From Ornithobacterium rhinotracheale (GTDB lineage Bacteria > Bacteroidota > Bacteroidia > Flavobacteriales > Weeksellaceae): a stretch of DNA of 64,000 nt. A program made the translations under genes and the position numbers. The stretch spans positions 186,001 through 250,000 of the forward strand of contig NZ_CP035107.1 of NCBI RefSeq assembly GCF_004088395.1, given 5' to 3'. How positions within the stretch are numbered: the first letter of the stretch is position 1; the number at the start of each line of letters is the position of its first letter. The notes under the pieces were generated by a model that was not told where the DNA came from, did no database searches, and saw only the letters and a program-made list of their open reading frames with translations. Shown here in pieces: positions 32,693 through 41,632 of this stretch.

Positions 32693-33139
32693 ATGAAATC
32701 ATTATCAAATATATTACTGTATGTCTTTTCAGCTTTGGCGGTGATTAGTGGCGCATATGTGATCTTCTCACCAGGAGCTATGGCATCAGAAAATGATTGG
32801 AACCCAGACAAAGCCCCAGTGAATTTTATCATTTGGGTAACGGTTATAATCTTTGTTCTGTCAGTAGTGTTATTCTTCTTCTACAAAGTAGTAGATATCA
32901 TTAAACACCCTTCTCATACCAAGGAGTTCTTGTATGTAGCAGGAGCGGTGTTGATTTCCTTGATCATCGGTTTCATCTTCTCTAGTAGCGATGAGGTGAT
33001 TTATGGAAATGGAGAAGTTTATCCTGGCGGAGTAGGATCAAAACTGATCGGAACTGGAATCGTATCTATCATGGTATTGCTTTTTGCAGCTGTGGCATAT
33101 ATGGTTTATGATACAGTGAAAGGATTATTAAAATCATAA
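32693..33139 (+). CDS. Four-helix membrane protein of the ExbB/ExbD operon
   Basis: 148 residues with four predicted transmembrane helices (about 5-25, 43-63, 78-97 and 118-138) and short loops; a polar loop with SSSDEVIYGNGEVYPGGVG sits between helices 3 and 4. I recognise no named domain. It lies 25 bases after exbB and 13 before the first exbD, so it must be made with the motor; an accessory or stabilising subunit is a reasonable inference. No tonB gene is in the operon. Confidence 0.8.
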   Translation: MKSLSNILLYVFSALAVISGAYVIFSPGAMASENDWNPDKAPVNFIIWVTVIIFVLSVVLFFFYKVVDIIKHPSHTKEFLYVAGAVLISLIIGFIFSSSDEVIYGNGEVYPGGVGSKLIGTGIVSIMVLLFAAVAYMVYDTVKGLLKS

Positions 33140-33152
33140 GAATTTAAAACTT

Positions 33153-33782
33153 ATGGCAAAGAAAAAATTACCAGAAATTAATGCGAGCTCTATGGCGGAC
33201 ATTGCTTTCTTGCTCTTGACATTCTTCTTGATTGCTTCATCTATGGAGAAATCAGAAGGGATTCAGAGACAGCTTCCTGATATGTCTAAGGATACAAAAG
33301 ACCAGACAATCAAGGTAGAGCAAAGAAACGCAATAGAATTCGTAGCAAACGCATACGGACAGATTCTTTACAAAGAAAACCCTACAGAGGTAAGACAAAT
33401 TAATCTTAAGGAAGTTAAAGAATTGGTTAGAAGACATGTTGATAATGGTGGCGGTGTAGATAAAGACGGTCAGCCTTGTAATTACTGTCAAGGAGAGAGA
33501 AGACCAGACCTATCTGCTCACCCATCTTTAGCCATCGTCTCTGTGAAATTTGATAAAGGTACCTCTTGGAAAGACTATATGGCACTGCAAGGTGAAATAG
33601 AAGCTGCGTATGAGGATCTAAAAGCTGCTTATGTTAAGCGTGCTTATAACAGAGATTGGGAAACATTGATTCCTAATCCTACCAAGGGAGATGACGAAGG
33701 AGATAATGCTATTATCAAAGATGCAAACAGCAAGTATCCAAAGATTATTGCTGAACCAAAACCATCTGACGCTTCTCAATAA
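33153..33782 (+). CDS. exbD: ExbD/TolR family protein 1
   Basis: 209 residues: a short cytoplasmic N-terminus (MAKKKLPEINASS), one transmembrane helix with the essential Asp (MADIAFLLLTFFLIASSM) and a large periplasmic domain. The periplasmic part carries a CNYCQGERR segment with two cysteines, absent from ExbD 2, and an acidic, lysine-rich tail. ExbD sits inside the ExbB pentamer and carries the proton path. The two different ExbDs of this operon could form a heterodimer in the channel pore (inference). Confidence 0.92.
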   Translation: MAKKKLPEINASSMADIAFLLLTFFLIASSMEKSEGIQRQLPDMSKDTKDQTIKVEQRNAIEFVANAYGQILYKENPTEVRQINLKEVKELVRRHVDNGGGVDKDGQPCNYCQGERRPDLSAHPSLAIVSVKFDKGTSWKDYMALQGEIEAAYEDLKAAYVKRAYNRDWETLIPNPTKGDDEGDNAIIKDANSKYPKIIAEPKPSDASQ

Positions 33783-33797
33783 AAATAAAACATAGAT

Positions 33798-34280
33798 ATG
33801 AGTAAATTCAAGGATAATAGTAATAAAGAAATCCCTCAGCCATCGACAGCGGCCTTGCCAGATATTATCTTTATGTTGCTTTTCTTCTTTATGATTGCTA
33901 CCTCCATTAGACAATCTAATTATGACGAGTACATCAAGATAGAGATGCCTAAGGCTACTGCTCTAAACAAGATTTTGAAGAAAGATATGGTTGCTTATCT
34001 TTATTTGGGACAGCCTAAAAACAAAAGTAAGTATCCGCAAGAGTTCCTTTTGCTATTGAATGATAAACCAGCTCAGCTTACAGATATTAGAGGATGGGTA
34101 GGTGATGAGTCTAGCAAAAAGAATGGACAAGATCTTTTGGATTATGGATTGATGACACAACTTACTATTGATAAAAATGCAAAAGTAGGTTTTGTGCAAG
34201 CAATAAAAGAACAGCTCTCTTATTCTCAGGCATTTAATGTGAGTTATGCTGGGGTGAAAGGAGACCCTACTGTGAATTAA
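33798..34280 (+). CDS. exbD: ExbD/TolR family protein 2
   Basis: 160 residues, 15 bases after ExbD 1. The transmembrane helix has the conserved Asp in ALPDIIFMLLFFFMIATSI. The periplasmic domain is shorter than in ExbD 1 and lacks the cysteines. Last gene of the exbB operon; a strong terminator follows. Confidence 0.9.
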   Translation: MSKFKDNSNKEIPQPSTAALPDIIFMLLFFFMIATSIRQSNYDEYIKIEMPKATALNKILKKDMVAYLYLGQPKNKSKYPQEFLLLLNDKPAQLTDIRGWVGDESSKKNGQDLLDYGLMTQLTIDKNAKVGFVQAIKEQLSYSQAFNVSYAGVKGDPTVN

Positions 34281-34308
34281 ATAGTTTTTTAATTAATTTA
34301 TTGATAAT

Positions 34309-34341
34309 AAAAAGGCATCATTTTTAAATGATGCCTTTTTG
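34309..34341. terminator. Terminator, exbD2 / truncated haemoglobin
   Basis: AAAAAGGCATCATTT pairs perfectly with AAATGATGCCTTTTT between convergent genes. The nominal loop is two bases, so the top pairs must open. Confidence 0.85.
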
Positions 34342-34344
34342 AAT

Positions 34345-34719
34345 TTATTGATTTCTTAAATACTCAATTTTATACATAAACATTTGAGCCATCTTTTGGG
34401 CTCGCCAAGAGGCTTCTTCTTTTAGAGGACCTTCAAACAGTTCATTTAAGTTTTGGTTAAACAATTCGAGCCAACGATCGAAATGCTTTTGTTCCACGGG
34501 CATATTGGCATGTGGCGGGAATGGACTTCCGTAGTAAGTATGCTCATCATGCAAAATAGTTTGCCAGAATTTGTACATTTTCTCCAAATGTTCTTTCCAG
34601 TGGTCGTCTATTCTTTCTTCAAATATAGGAGCCAGCAACTCATCTTTTCTCACTTTTGTGTAGAATTTATCTACCATTAGCCTCACAAGCTCAATTGTAT
34701 CTAGATCTGGTTTGTTCAT
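34345..34719 (-). CDS. Group III truncated haemoglobin
   Basis: 124 residues, a normal length. The proximal haem ligand is likely His79 in QKHFDRWLELF; FWQTILHDEHTYYGSPFPPH carries the aromatic and Pro-rich features of group III proteins. Such haemoglobins bind O2 and NO and are linked to NO detoxification or redox signalling. It overlaps the stop of the upstream Rrf2 gene by four bases (ATGA arrangement), so the two are translationally coupled; control by that regulator is very likely. Confidence 0.9.
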   Translation of the reverse strand: MNKPDLDTIELVRLMVDKFYTKVRKDELLAPIFEERIDDHWKEHLEKMYKFWQTILHDEHTYYGSPFPPHANMPVEQKHFDRWLELFNQNLNELFEGPLKEEASWRAQKMAQMFMYKIEYLRNQ

Positions 34720-35150
34720 AATTTTAAAATAGCGTTTCCGTTTTCCACTTTTATTGCCAATTCATACAAAGTTGTAGTTTCTAGCATTTTTTTTAGTTTT
34801 TGGCGCACCTTTTTAAACTTGTCATGAATAGGGCAAGGGTTATTTTTATTACATTCTTTAAAGCCTAGACCGCAACCATTATAGATTTTATCGCCATCTA
34901 TTGCATCTACAATTTGGCTTAATTTAATTTCCTTTAATTGTTCTATTGAAATTTCAAATCCGCCATAGGGCCCTTTTATAGAACTAATTAAATCATGCTT
35001 GGCTAAATCTTGAAGGATTTTAGCCGTAAAAGCCTCTGGTGTGTTTATTTCCTTAGCAATCTCCTTTAGGCGTACCCTTTTGTTGTCCAGCGATTGAGTC
35101 GCTATAAAAATGGTAGCCCTTATGCCATACTCGCAGGTCTTGGAAAACAT
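34716..35150 (-). CDS. Rrf2 family transcriptional regulator with Cys cluster
   Basis: 144 residues: an N-terminal winged helix (TCEYGIRATIFIA; helix with NTPEAFTAKILQDLAKHDLISS and the wing KGPYGGF) and a C-terminal cluster Cys93, Cys100, Cys106 (Cx6Cx5C). In the NsrR and IscR branches three such cysteines ligate an Fe-S cluster that senses NO or iron status. The coupled haemoglobin gene favours the NsrR-like role (inference). A perfect dyad (ATAGTA-N5-TACTAT) overlaps the -7 box upstream, which fits autorepression. The spacing of the cysteines differs slightly from that of NsrR. Confidence 0.88.
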   Translation of the reverse strand: MFSKTCEYGIRATIFIATQSLDNKRVRLKEIAKEINTPEAFTAKILQDLAKHDLISSIKGPYGGFEISIEQLKEIKLSQIVDAIDGDKIYNGCGLGFKECNKNNPCPIHDKFKKVRQKLKKMLETTTLYELAIKVENGNAILKL

Positions 35151-35165
35151 ACATTAAATTTTCAC

Positions 35166-35173
35166 CAAATATA
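35166..35173 (-). promoter_or_regulatory. Promoter -7 box of the Rrf2/haemoglobin operon
   Basis: The minus strand reads TATATTTG, 15 bases before the Rrf2 ATG. Confidence 0.65.
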
Positions 35174-35187
35174 GTAAAAGATACTAT
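35171..35187. promoter_or_regulatory. Putative Rrf2 operator
   Basis: ATAGTA-AAAGA-TACTAT is a perfect 6-5-6 inverted repeat. Its left arm overlaps the last three bases of the -7 box, where a bound repressor would block transcription. It also lies 38 bases upstream of the divergent nuclease gene's -7 box, so it could affect both directions. Confidence 0.55.
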
Positions 35188-35224
35188 GTTAAAAATAAAT
35201 TCTAAGAATAAATTTAATTATTGT

Positions 35225-35232
35225 TATCTTTG
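35225..35232 (+). promoter_or_regulatory. EEP-family gene promoter -7 box, 4 bases from the start codon
   Basis: TATCTTTG-AGGT-ATG: the box leaves no room for a leader, so a leaderless or nearly leaderless mRNA is predicted. Confidence 0.6.
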
Positions 35233-35236
35233 AGGT

Positions 35237-36202
35237 ATGCAAGCATTTCATTCCATCGCATTTTACAATGTCGAAAACCTTTTCGATACTTTTGATGATC
35301 CTAAAACTTTTGACGATGATTTTACGCCAGAAGGAAAAAAACATTGGACGATGGAACGATACCGAAATAAAATTGGGAAAATAGCCAAAGCCATTTCAGA
35401 AATAGGGAAAAGAAGAATAGGCTATCCGCCCTCTATCGTAGGGCTTGCCGAGGTGGAGAACAAAACCGTTTTGTGCGATTTGCTAAATGTTTCTCATCTC
35501 AAGAAAACACCGTATCGTTATGTGCACTTTGATTCGCTTGATGAGCGAGGAGTAGATGTAGCATTGATTTATAATACAGAAGAATTTTTATTAAATCACG
35601 CAGAACCCATTCGGCCGCCCAAGTTTGTAGATAAATGGAGGCGGGTAGACTATACAAGAGATGTTTTATATGTCAATGGAAAATTGCACGAGACCTTTAT
35701 GCATATATTCGTTGTGCATTTGCCCTCTCAGCGTCATAAGAAGATCAACGAGTCTAAAAGGCATGCCATCGCTGAATTGATTAAAAGCCGAATTGATTAT
35801 ATTATAGAAAATGAAGAAAATCCACATATTGTGATTTTAGGCGATTTTAATACCAATCCAGACGCCGACACTTTGCATAAATTCTTTAAGGCTACGCCAA
35901 ATTATATGAATCAGGGCAATTTGCAATTTTTCAATCCAATGGAATTGCTCATGGCTGAGAAAAAATACACAACTACACATCGCGGAGATTGGATTTTTTA
36001 TGACCAAATGTTGTTTTCCAAAGCTTTTATGAACGAATATGATGGGCTAAATTTAGTAGACGCCGATGTCTTTAATCCCTATTTCTTGCAGGAGTGGAAG
36101 CGAAAATACCGTGGAATACCATTTAGGACTTATGTTGGGCGAAAATACCTAGGAGGCTACAGCGACCATTTTCCCATTTATGCTATATTAAAACGAAATT
36201 AA
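35237..36202 (+). CDS. Endonuclease/exonuclease/phosphatase (EEP) family protein
   Basis: 321 residues. Family motifs: FYNVENLFDTFDDP near the start (metal-side Asn), GLAEVENK (catalytic Glu), ILGDFNTNPDADT (Asp/Asn) and GGYSDHFPI (catalytic His) near the end. The family includes DNA and RNA nucleases and lipid phosphatases; members of this length in Flavobacteriia are often annotated simply as endonucleases. No signal peptide. Followed 26 bases later by deoC, likely in the same transcript. Confidence 0.85.
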   Translation: MQAFHSIAFYNVENLFDTFDDPKTFDDDFTPEGKKHWTMERYRNKIGKIAKAISEIGKRRIGYPPSIVGLAEVENKTVLCDLLNVSHLKKTPYRYVHFDSLDERGVDVALIYNTEEFLLNHAEPIRPPKFVDKWRRVDYTRDVLYVNGKLHETFMHIFVVHLPSQRHKKINESKRHAIAELIKSRIDYIIENEENPHIVILGDFNTNPDADTLHKFFKATPNYMNQGNLQFFNPMELLMAEKKYTTTHRGDWIFYDQMLFSKAFMNEYDGLNLVDADVFNPYFLQEWKRKYRGIPFRTYVGRKYLGGYSDHFPIYAILKRN

Positions 36203-36228
36203 ATCAGTTAATTAAAAAAAATAAAGAT

Positions 36229-36972
36229 ATGAAAGCACTGAAACATTACATGGACTCCACTTATTTGAAAACTCCAGAACAATCGGGGTTGAGTGAAGAG
36301 CAGACTAAGCAAAAGGTAATTGAATTATGCGAAGAAGCCATTAAAGAAGGTTTTTATGCAGTAATGATTCGCCCAGAATATGTGAGCTTTGCCAAAAAGT
36401 TTTTAGCAGAGCGCAATGCAGACACCAAAGTAGGGACAGTGATTGGTTTTCATGAAGGAGCTTACTCTACCGAATATAAATTAAAGGAAGCAGAACAAGC
36501 CATTGAAGATGGTGCCGATGATTTAGACTTTGTAGTCAATTACGAAGCCTTTAAAAAAGGAGATTTAGATTTAGTGAAAAACGAAATCAAAGAATGCACA
36601 GAAGTTGTGCTAAAAAATAATCGCACTGCCAAATGGATAATCGAAGCTGCCGCGCTTACCGATGAGCAAATTGCTCAAATTACGGATTTAATTCGTGAAG
36701 TGGTAGAGGGAAACTTTAGCGGAAAAGAGCAATTCGTATTTGTGAAATCTTCCACAGGATTCTACCCAACCGAAGGCGGAAAACCAAACGGAGCTACGCC
36801 AGAAAACATAAAAATCATGACCGAGCACGCGGGCAAATTGCCTGTGAAAGCAGCGGGAGGAGTGCGTAGTGCGCAAGAAGCCCGTGAAATGATTGCCATG
36901 GGCGTTACGCGTATTGGCACATCATCTGCCAAGAAAATTTGCGACGGAGAATCAGCCGATGCGGAGTATTAA
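36229..36972 (+). CDS. deoC: Deoxyribose-phosphate aldolase
   Basis: A 247-residue TIM-barrel class I aldolase that splits 2-deoxyribose-5-phosphate into glyceraldehyde-3-phosphate and acetaldehyde in deoxynucleoside breakdown. The Schiff-base lysine is Lys173 in FVKSSTGFYP; the second Lys is in VKAAGGVR, and the Asp of DDLDFVVN completes the proton relay. Length is typical. It follows the EEP gene at 26 bases, so nuclease plus aldolase could recycle DNA (inference). Confidence 0.95.
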   Translation: MKALKHYMDSTYLKTPEQSGLSEEQTKQKVIELCEEAIKEGFYAVMIRPEYVSFAKKFLAERNADTKVGTVIGFHEGAYSTEYKLKEAEQAIEDGADDLDFVVNYEAFKKGDLDLVKNEIKECTEVVLKNNRTAKWIIEAAALTDEQIAQITDLIREVVEGNFSGKEQFVFVKSSTGFYPTEGGKPNGATPENIKIMTEHAGKLPVKAAGGVRSAQEAREMIAMGVTRIGTSSAKKICDGESADAEY

Positions 36973-36995
36973 TCAAGTATTAAATTAATAAAACA

Positions 36996-37030
36996 ACCAC
37001 GGGGGCAACATAGTTGCCCCCGTGGTCTTT
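36996..37030. terminator. Terminator, deoC / SGNH lipoprotein gene
   Basis: ACCACGGGGGCAAC pairs perfectly with GTTGCCCCCGTGGT (14 bp, loop ATA), an unusually GC-rich stem, followed by CTTT. Confidence 0.85.
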
Positions 37031-37064
37031 ATAAAAATGAAAATCAGTAAAATGATGGTATTTA

Positions 37065-38636
37065 TTAAGGTATTTGTGTCCCTGGCAAAGCGTTGATATC
37101 TACCAATGGAATACTTGCCTTATATTGCTGATTGATGGCACGAATAAATGTATTAGCCGTATGTGCATATCCACGGCTGTTTAAATGCACTCCATCGAGC
37201 GAAAAAACACCACCTGTCACAAAACTTGCGTTGTAGTCTACTCCATTGAATTTAAAACCTTTAGTAAGCTTTTGCATTTCGGCATTCATGTCTACATACG
37301 CAATGTCGAATTGTTTTGCCACCGCTTGTATACCTTGATTAATTTCGTTTACCCTTTCGTGAATATTTGCCACTTCTTTTTGGGTTAAAACATCGGCATC
37401 TTGCAACGGATAGGTAAGCCCGTTCATAGAAAGTTGTGCAGCTTTTTCTGGCGAAATGTTGTATTTAATCAAAAGTGCTTTTCTTTCATTATTCAATTTT
37501 CCAAGCGTTTTACTAGCCGTGAGAGGGAGCAAGTCGCCAGCTTTTGATTGGCGCGTTTGCCCGAAGGTGGCGGCTAAAAGTCTTGCCTCGCTGGCAGGTA
37601 TTTTTGCTTGAATTAAGGCGGCGGCAATTTGCGGGCTTAGGTCTTTTAAATCTTTGTCTACAATCACCGCGCCGCTTGCTTGGTCTGGGCTAAAAGTGAT
37701 TTTGCGCTCTGGCACGCCAAGGGCATCAAATACGCTGTTTAGCGCAGCATAGAAAGTGTTTAATTTCTCAATTTGCGCGGCATAATCACTATTTAGCGGA
37801 CTTAGTGGCTGCGCTGGAACGGTGGTGAAATAAGGAATATCCTCTACAAAAGGTAAATTAGCCACGGCTCCTTTTGCGCCAGATTGCGTGAGCGCTTGCA
37901 CTAAATTTTGAATGGAGCCCACCACGATTTGGGTGTCAGATAAGTCGTTTGAGCTATACTCTGCCACATTGGTGTTTCCCGCTTGGTCTTTGCCCGTGGC
38001 GCCACTCATAGCGTAGCTTAGGACATCATTGTTCCCTATCCACAGGGTGAAGAAGGTGGGTTTTTGAACAAGTGCCTCGCTTAGCACACTGGCATTAGGC
38101 TCGCTGGCAAAGCGCACAAAGTATGGATTTGCCTTCCCTTGGGCTAAAAAGCTGGGATTTCCATAGCCTTTGGCCAGTAGATGATAGGATTTTGCGCCAG
38201 GCACACCTAGATTGTTATAAGTCCCGTTAGCCGAAGTTTGTGCCAAAGTGAATTTAGGAACCGAGGGTGTAGGCGTAGGGCTACCATCAACGATTTTTAG
38301 CTCTAATTTTCCATAAAAAGCGGTATGCCCACTGCTTTGGAATAAGTCAGCAAATCCGCCAATATCATCATTCATCAAGGGCTGAGTAAATTCGCCACCG
38401 CCTGCATATTTCATTTGCTTGGCAATGATTGCGGGGTATGAATTTTCTTGCGCCGAGCGGTATAGCGTTCCATCAGCAAAGCCAGAGGTGAGCGAGTTGC
38501 CCAATGCAATGTATTTTGAGAAATCGGCCTCCCCGTGAGTAATGTTTGGCCTCTCTACATCGTAATCAAAATCGCTACACGCTGCCAAGATGAGTGCGCT
38601 AGCGCTTAAAAATATATTTTTATAATTTAATTTCAT
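37065..38636 (-). CDS. SGNH/GDSL-type hydrolase lipoprotein
   Basis: 523 residues. A lipoprotein signal ends in the lipobox ILAAC (Cys20). The catalytic Ser is in ALGNSLTSGF (Ser48), in place of the classical GDSL. IGNNDV supplies the block III Asn, and DGVHLNSRGYA near the C-terminus supplies the Asp-x-x-His. About 200 residues of helical insert separate the blocks, more than in small GDSL esterases. Likely a membrane-anchored esterase or lipase. It lies 37 bases downstream of a FadL-type porin in one operon, which suggests that released fatty acids are imported. Confidence 0.87.
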   Translation of the reverse strand: MKLNYKNIFLSASALILAACSDFDYDVERPNITHGEADFSKYIALGNSLTSGFADGTLYRSAQENSYPAIIAKQMKYAGGGEFTQPLMNDDIGGFADLFQSSGHTAFYGKLELKIVDGSPTPTPSVPKFTLAQTSANGTYNNLGVPGAKSYHLLAKGYGNPSFLAQGKANPYFVRFASEPNASVLSEALVQKPTFFTLWIGNNDVLSYAMSGATGKDQAGNTNVAEYSSNDLSDTQIVVGSIQNLVQALTQSGAKGAVANLPFVEDIPYFTTVPAQPLSPLNSDYAAQIEKLNTFYAALNSVFDALGVPERKITFSPDQASGAVIVDKDLKDLSPQIAAALIQAKIPASEARLLAATFGQTRQSKAGDLLPLTASKTLGKLNNERKALLIKYNISPEKAAQLSMNGLTYPLQDADVLTQKEVANIHERVNEINQGIQAVAKQFDIAYVDMNAEMQKLTKGFKFNGVDYNASFVTGGVFSLDGVHLNSRGYAHTANTFIRAINQQYKASIPLVDINALPGTQIP

Positions 38637-38673
38637 AAGGATATTATTATGGTTTAAAAAAGTTTGGAGTTAA

Positions 38674-39903
38674 TTATCTATCAAGGTTGTAGGAGAGCCC
38701 TAAGCCAAAGACATAGCCGCCTGTGTTGATATCGCCCCCAAAATTGTATTGAAGATTGTGGAAGCTCCGTTCATTCCCGACTAAATACTCTGCCATAGCG
38801 TCCACACGGAAGCGCTCAAATTCATAGCCCAGCCCTGTGGTGAATGCGTGGTAATTAATGGTGGGTGTTTCAGGGTTAAATGAGCTAGCAGGAGAGGGAG
38901 ATTTATCAAATTTATACCCTAAGCGCAATGCCGTTTTGGGATTGATTAAATATTCCGCCCCGATGCTATAATTCAGCGTATTGGTATAATTTTTATCCGA
39001 GCTGTTATTAAACTCAGTTTCATCATTATAAAGCTTGATGTTTAGGGTTTTATAAGAGTCCCACTTTACGGCACCGATTTCAGCGCCTATGAGTAGTTTG
39101 GGCGTAATTTGGTAGTTGGCGCCCACAAGTAGTTCTGCCGGTAAGGGTAGTTGGGCGTCAAAATATTTAGCCGAAAAGGGCATTCTTCCCGCCACGATAG
39201 TGGGCAGATTTCTAAATGTAGCAGAGCCTTTGTCTGCCTTCATTTTTACCTCAGAGCGGTAGGCAATACCGATGTTTAATTTTTCATTAGGTTTGGCAAA
39301 AATACCTAGATTGAAGCCCGTTCCGTGTGCGCCTTTTTTATCAATTTCAAGCTGTGCATCTTGATTGCCCAAAGGCAAGGCTCGCTTTATGTTTACATTT
39401 CCGCTAGCTATGATGGCGCCTGCCCCCACTGATAGCCAGTCGGTTACTTTATAGGCTGCCGTAGGCTGAATGAAGAAGGATTTAAGCGCAATTCTATCGA
39501 TTACATAGCGCCCTGCCCAATCATTGCCCCAATCTACGGTGCTGCCAAATGGCGTGGTTACACTCACCCCGAGGGCTAAATTTTCAGTAGGTTTATAGCT
39601 TGCTGCAAGGTAGAGAGGTGTCCCAAGCGGATTGTCTGTTTCGGCCTTATAAAGTGTTTCTCGGTTTTGGTATTTAGACTTAATTCCCACACCAAAGCCC
39701 CCCACGGCGATGCTTAGTTTACTATCCACAAAGGCCAGCGCGGCGGGGTTGAAAAAGGCCGCACTCGCATCGTGAGCAAGAGCCACGCCTTGTGCGCCCA
39801 TAGCGGCTTGCCTTACACCTTGCAGGGATACTCGGTATCCGCCTGCCCATAAACTGCCTGTGCTTGCAATGAGCACAAGTAATGAAATTGCTTTTCGTAT
39901 CAT
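38674..39903 (-). CDS. FadL/OmpP1-type outer-membrane transporter
   Basis: 409 residues with a signal peptide (about 1-20). The mature N-terminus contains GVRQAAMGAQGVALAHDASAAFFNPAAL, the FadL hatch region with its NPA motif, followed by a beta barrel. FadL-type proteins carry long-chain fatty acids or other hydrophobic molecules across the outer membrane. First gene of an operon with the SGNH lipoprotein gene. Confidence 0.92.
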   Translation of the reverse strand: MIRKAISLLVLIASTGSLWAGGYRVSLQGVRQAAMGAQGVALAHDASAAFFNPAALAFVDSKLSIAVGGFGVGIKSKYQNRETLYKAETDNPLGTPLYLAASYKPTENLALGVSVTTPFGSTVDWGNDWAGRYVIDRIALKSFFIQPTAAYKVTDWLSVGAGAIIASGNVNIKRALPLGNQDAQLEIDKKGAHGTGFNLGIFAKPNEKLNIGIAYRSEVKMKADKGSATFRNLPTIVAGRMPFSAKYFDAQLPLPAELLVGANYQITPKLLIGAEIGAVKWDSYKTLNIKLYNDETEFNNSSDKNYTNTLNYSIGAEYLINPKTALRLGYKFDKSPSPASSFNPETPTINYHAFTTGLGYEFERFRVDAMAEYLVGNERSFHNLQYNFGGDINTGGYVFGLGLSYNLDR

Positions 39904-39911
39904 TTTTGATA

Positions 39912-39928
39912 TGTTGTTTAAGACAACA
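39912..39928. promoter_or_regulatory. Dyad in the leader of the fadL-type operon
   Basis: TGTTGT-TTAAG-ACAACA is a perfect 6-5-6 inverted repeat overlapping the end of the -7 box (39927-39934). It is a candidate operator or a leader hairpin. Otherwise the 304 bases from 39904 to 40207 hold only the two divergent promoters. Confidence 0.4.
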
Positions 39929-39934
39929 AATATA
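39927..39934 (-). promoter_or_regulatory. Promoter -7 box of the fadL-type operon
   Basis: The minus strand reads TATATTTG, 23 bases before the ATG at 39903. Confidence 0.6.
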
Positions 39935-40173
39935 ATATAATTATAAAGTTTCTCGTGCTAAAAATGGATTATTTTTGAAAAAACATCTCTGTATTTGTGT
40001 TTTTGTTTTGAGGAAAGTGTAGATTTTTTTATTCTTAAATGAATATTTTTAAATGAAGACCTGAAAATAAATCTTGATGTGCAAGGATTCTGCGCAAATT
40101 GAGAGAAAAGATTATTTATAGTTCAATGAAAATTTATGCGGCAAAATATTTTTAAATCAGCGAGAGAAATTTG

Positions 40174-40181
40174 TACCTTTA
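40174..40181 (+). promoter_or_regulatory. aspA promoter -7 box
   Basis: TACCTTTA, a near match to the consensus, lies 26 bases before the ATG at 40208 and inside the possible longer frame, which it argues against. Confidence 0.5.
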
Positions 40182-40207
40182 CCCAAGAATTAAAACACGA
40201 AGAATTT

Positions 40208-41614
40208 ATGCAAGAATTTAGAATAGAATCTGATTTGCTGGGCGAAAAGCAGGTTCCCAAAGAGGCTTATTATGGGGTGCAAACTCAGCGCGCAATCGAT
40301 AATTTCTTTATCACAGGAAAGAAAATGGGCGATTATTCCGAATTTGTAAAAGCCATCGCATATGTGAAACTGGCTGCTGCACAGACTAATTATGAGCTAG
40401 GGCTTTTAGACGAGAAGATATTAAAAGCCATTACACAGGCCTGCGAGGAAATCATTCAAGGCAAGTTGCACGAGCAGTTTCCCGTAGATATGATTCAAGG
40501 CGGGGCGGGTACCTCTGTGAATATGAATGCTAATGAGGTGATTGCCAATCGTGCGCTTGAAATTATGGGCTATGAAAAGGGCGACTATCAGCACTGCTAC
40601 CCGAATGACCATTTGAACCTCTCTCAATCTACCAATGATGTCTACCCCACCACGGTGAAGCTCGCGGTGATAAATATGAATAAAACCCTTGTGGCACATA
40701 TCCAAGAGTTGGTACAGGCGTTTAGAAACAAGGGCAAGGAATTTATAGATGTCATCAAAATGGGGCGCACGCAATTGCAAGATGCCGTGCCGATGACACT
40801 GGGGCAGGAGTTCGAAGCCTTTGCCGCTAATTTGGAGGAAGAAATCGCAAGGCTGAACAACAATGCTGCACTGTTTTTGGAAATCAATATGGGCGGAACT
40901 GCCATCGGGACAGGGCTCAACGCACCGCCTAAATATGCGCAGCTCTGCGCCGCCAATTTAGCCAAGCTCACAGGGTACCCATTCGTTTCTGCGCCCAATT
41001 TAGTAGAGGCTACGCCAGACACGGGATCTTATGTAATTTATTCCTCAGCATTAAAGCGATTAGCCGTAAAACTTTCTAAAATCTGTAACGATTTGCGCCT
41101 ACTATCCTCTGGACCTAGGGCCGGATTAAACGAGATTAATCTACCGCCGATGCAGCCAGGCTCCTCCATTATGCCAGGGAAAGTAAACCCCGTAATCCCC
41201 GAAGTAGTAAACCAAGTGTGCTTTAAAGTATTTGGCAATGATTTAACGGTAACTTTCGCTGCCGAAGCAGGGCAATTACAGCTGAATGTAATGGAGCCCG
41301 TGCTATGCGAATCCATCATAGAATCCATAGAGTTTTTGCAACGAGCCATCGACACCCTGCGCACCAAATGCGTGGAAGGCATCACCGCAAACCGCGAAGT
41401 GTGCAAAAATATGGTGATGAATAGCATCGGCATAGTTACAGCGCTAAATCCATACATTGGGTATAAAAATAGCACCAAAATTGCCAAAGAAGCGCTAGAA
41501 ACAGGCAAATCCGTGTATGAATTGGTCTTGGAGCATAAGCTACTATCCCAAGAGAAACTAGATGCCATTTTAGACCCAGAAAAAATGCTCTCATCGCACG
41601 ATTTTTTAAAATAA
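40208..41614 (+). CDS. aspA: Aspartate ammonia-lyase
   Basis: A 468-residue member of the fumarase/aspartase superfamily that deaminates aspartate to fumarate. The superfamily signature is [11 protein letters not shown], in the flexible loop with the catalytic Ser. The start is [24 protein letters not shown], typical of aspartase, and [11 protein letters not shown] follows later. The frame opens 24 codons further upstream, but the likely -7 box lies within that extension, and 468 residues is the family norm. Fumarate feeds the TCA cycle with mdh and sucC of this window; asparaginase at 30.7 kb could provide aspartate. Confidence 0.93.
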   Translation: MQEFRIESDLLGEKQVPKEAYYGVQTQRAIDNFFITGKKMGDYSEFVKAIAYVKLAAAQTNYELGLLDEKILKAITQACEEIIQGKLHEQFPVDMIQGGAGTSVNMNANEVIANRALEIMGYEKGDYQHCYPNDHLNLSQSTNDVYPTTVKLAVINMNKTLVAHIQELVQAFRNKGKEFIDVIKMGRTQLQDAVPMTLGQEFEAFAANLEEEIARLNNNAALFLEINMGGTAIGTGLNAPPKYAQLCAANLAKLTGYPFVSAPNLVEATPDTGSYVIYSSALKRLAVKLSKICNDLRLLSSGPRAGLNEINLPPMQPGSSIMPGKVNPVIPEVVNQVCFKVFGNDLTVTFAAEAGQLQLNVMEPVLCESIIESIEFLQRAIDTLRTKCVEGITANREVCKNMVMNSIGIVTALNPYIGYKNSTKIAKEALETGKSVYELVLEHKLLSQEKLDAILDPEKMLSSHDFLK

Positions 41615-41632
41615 AATGTAGCTACACAAAGA

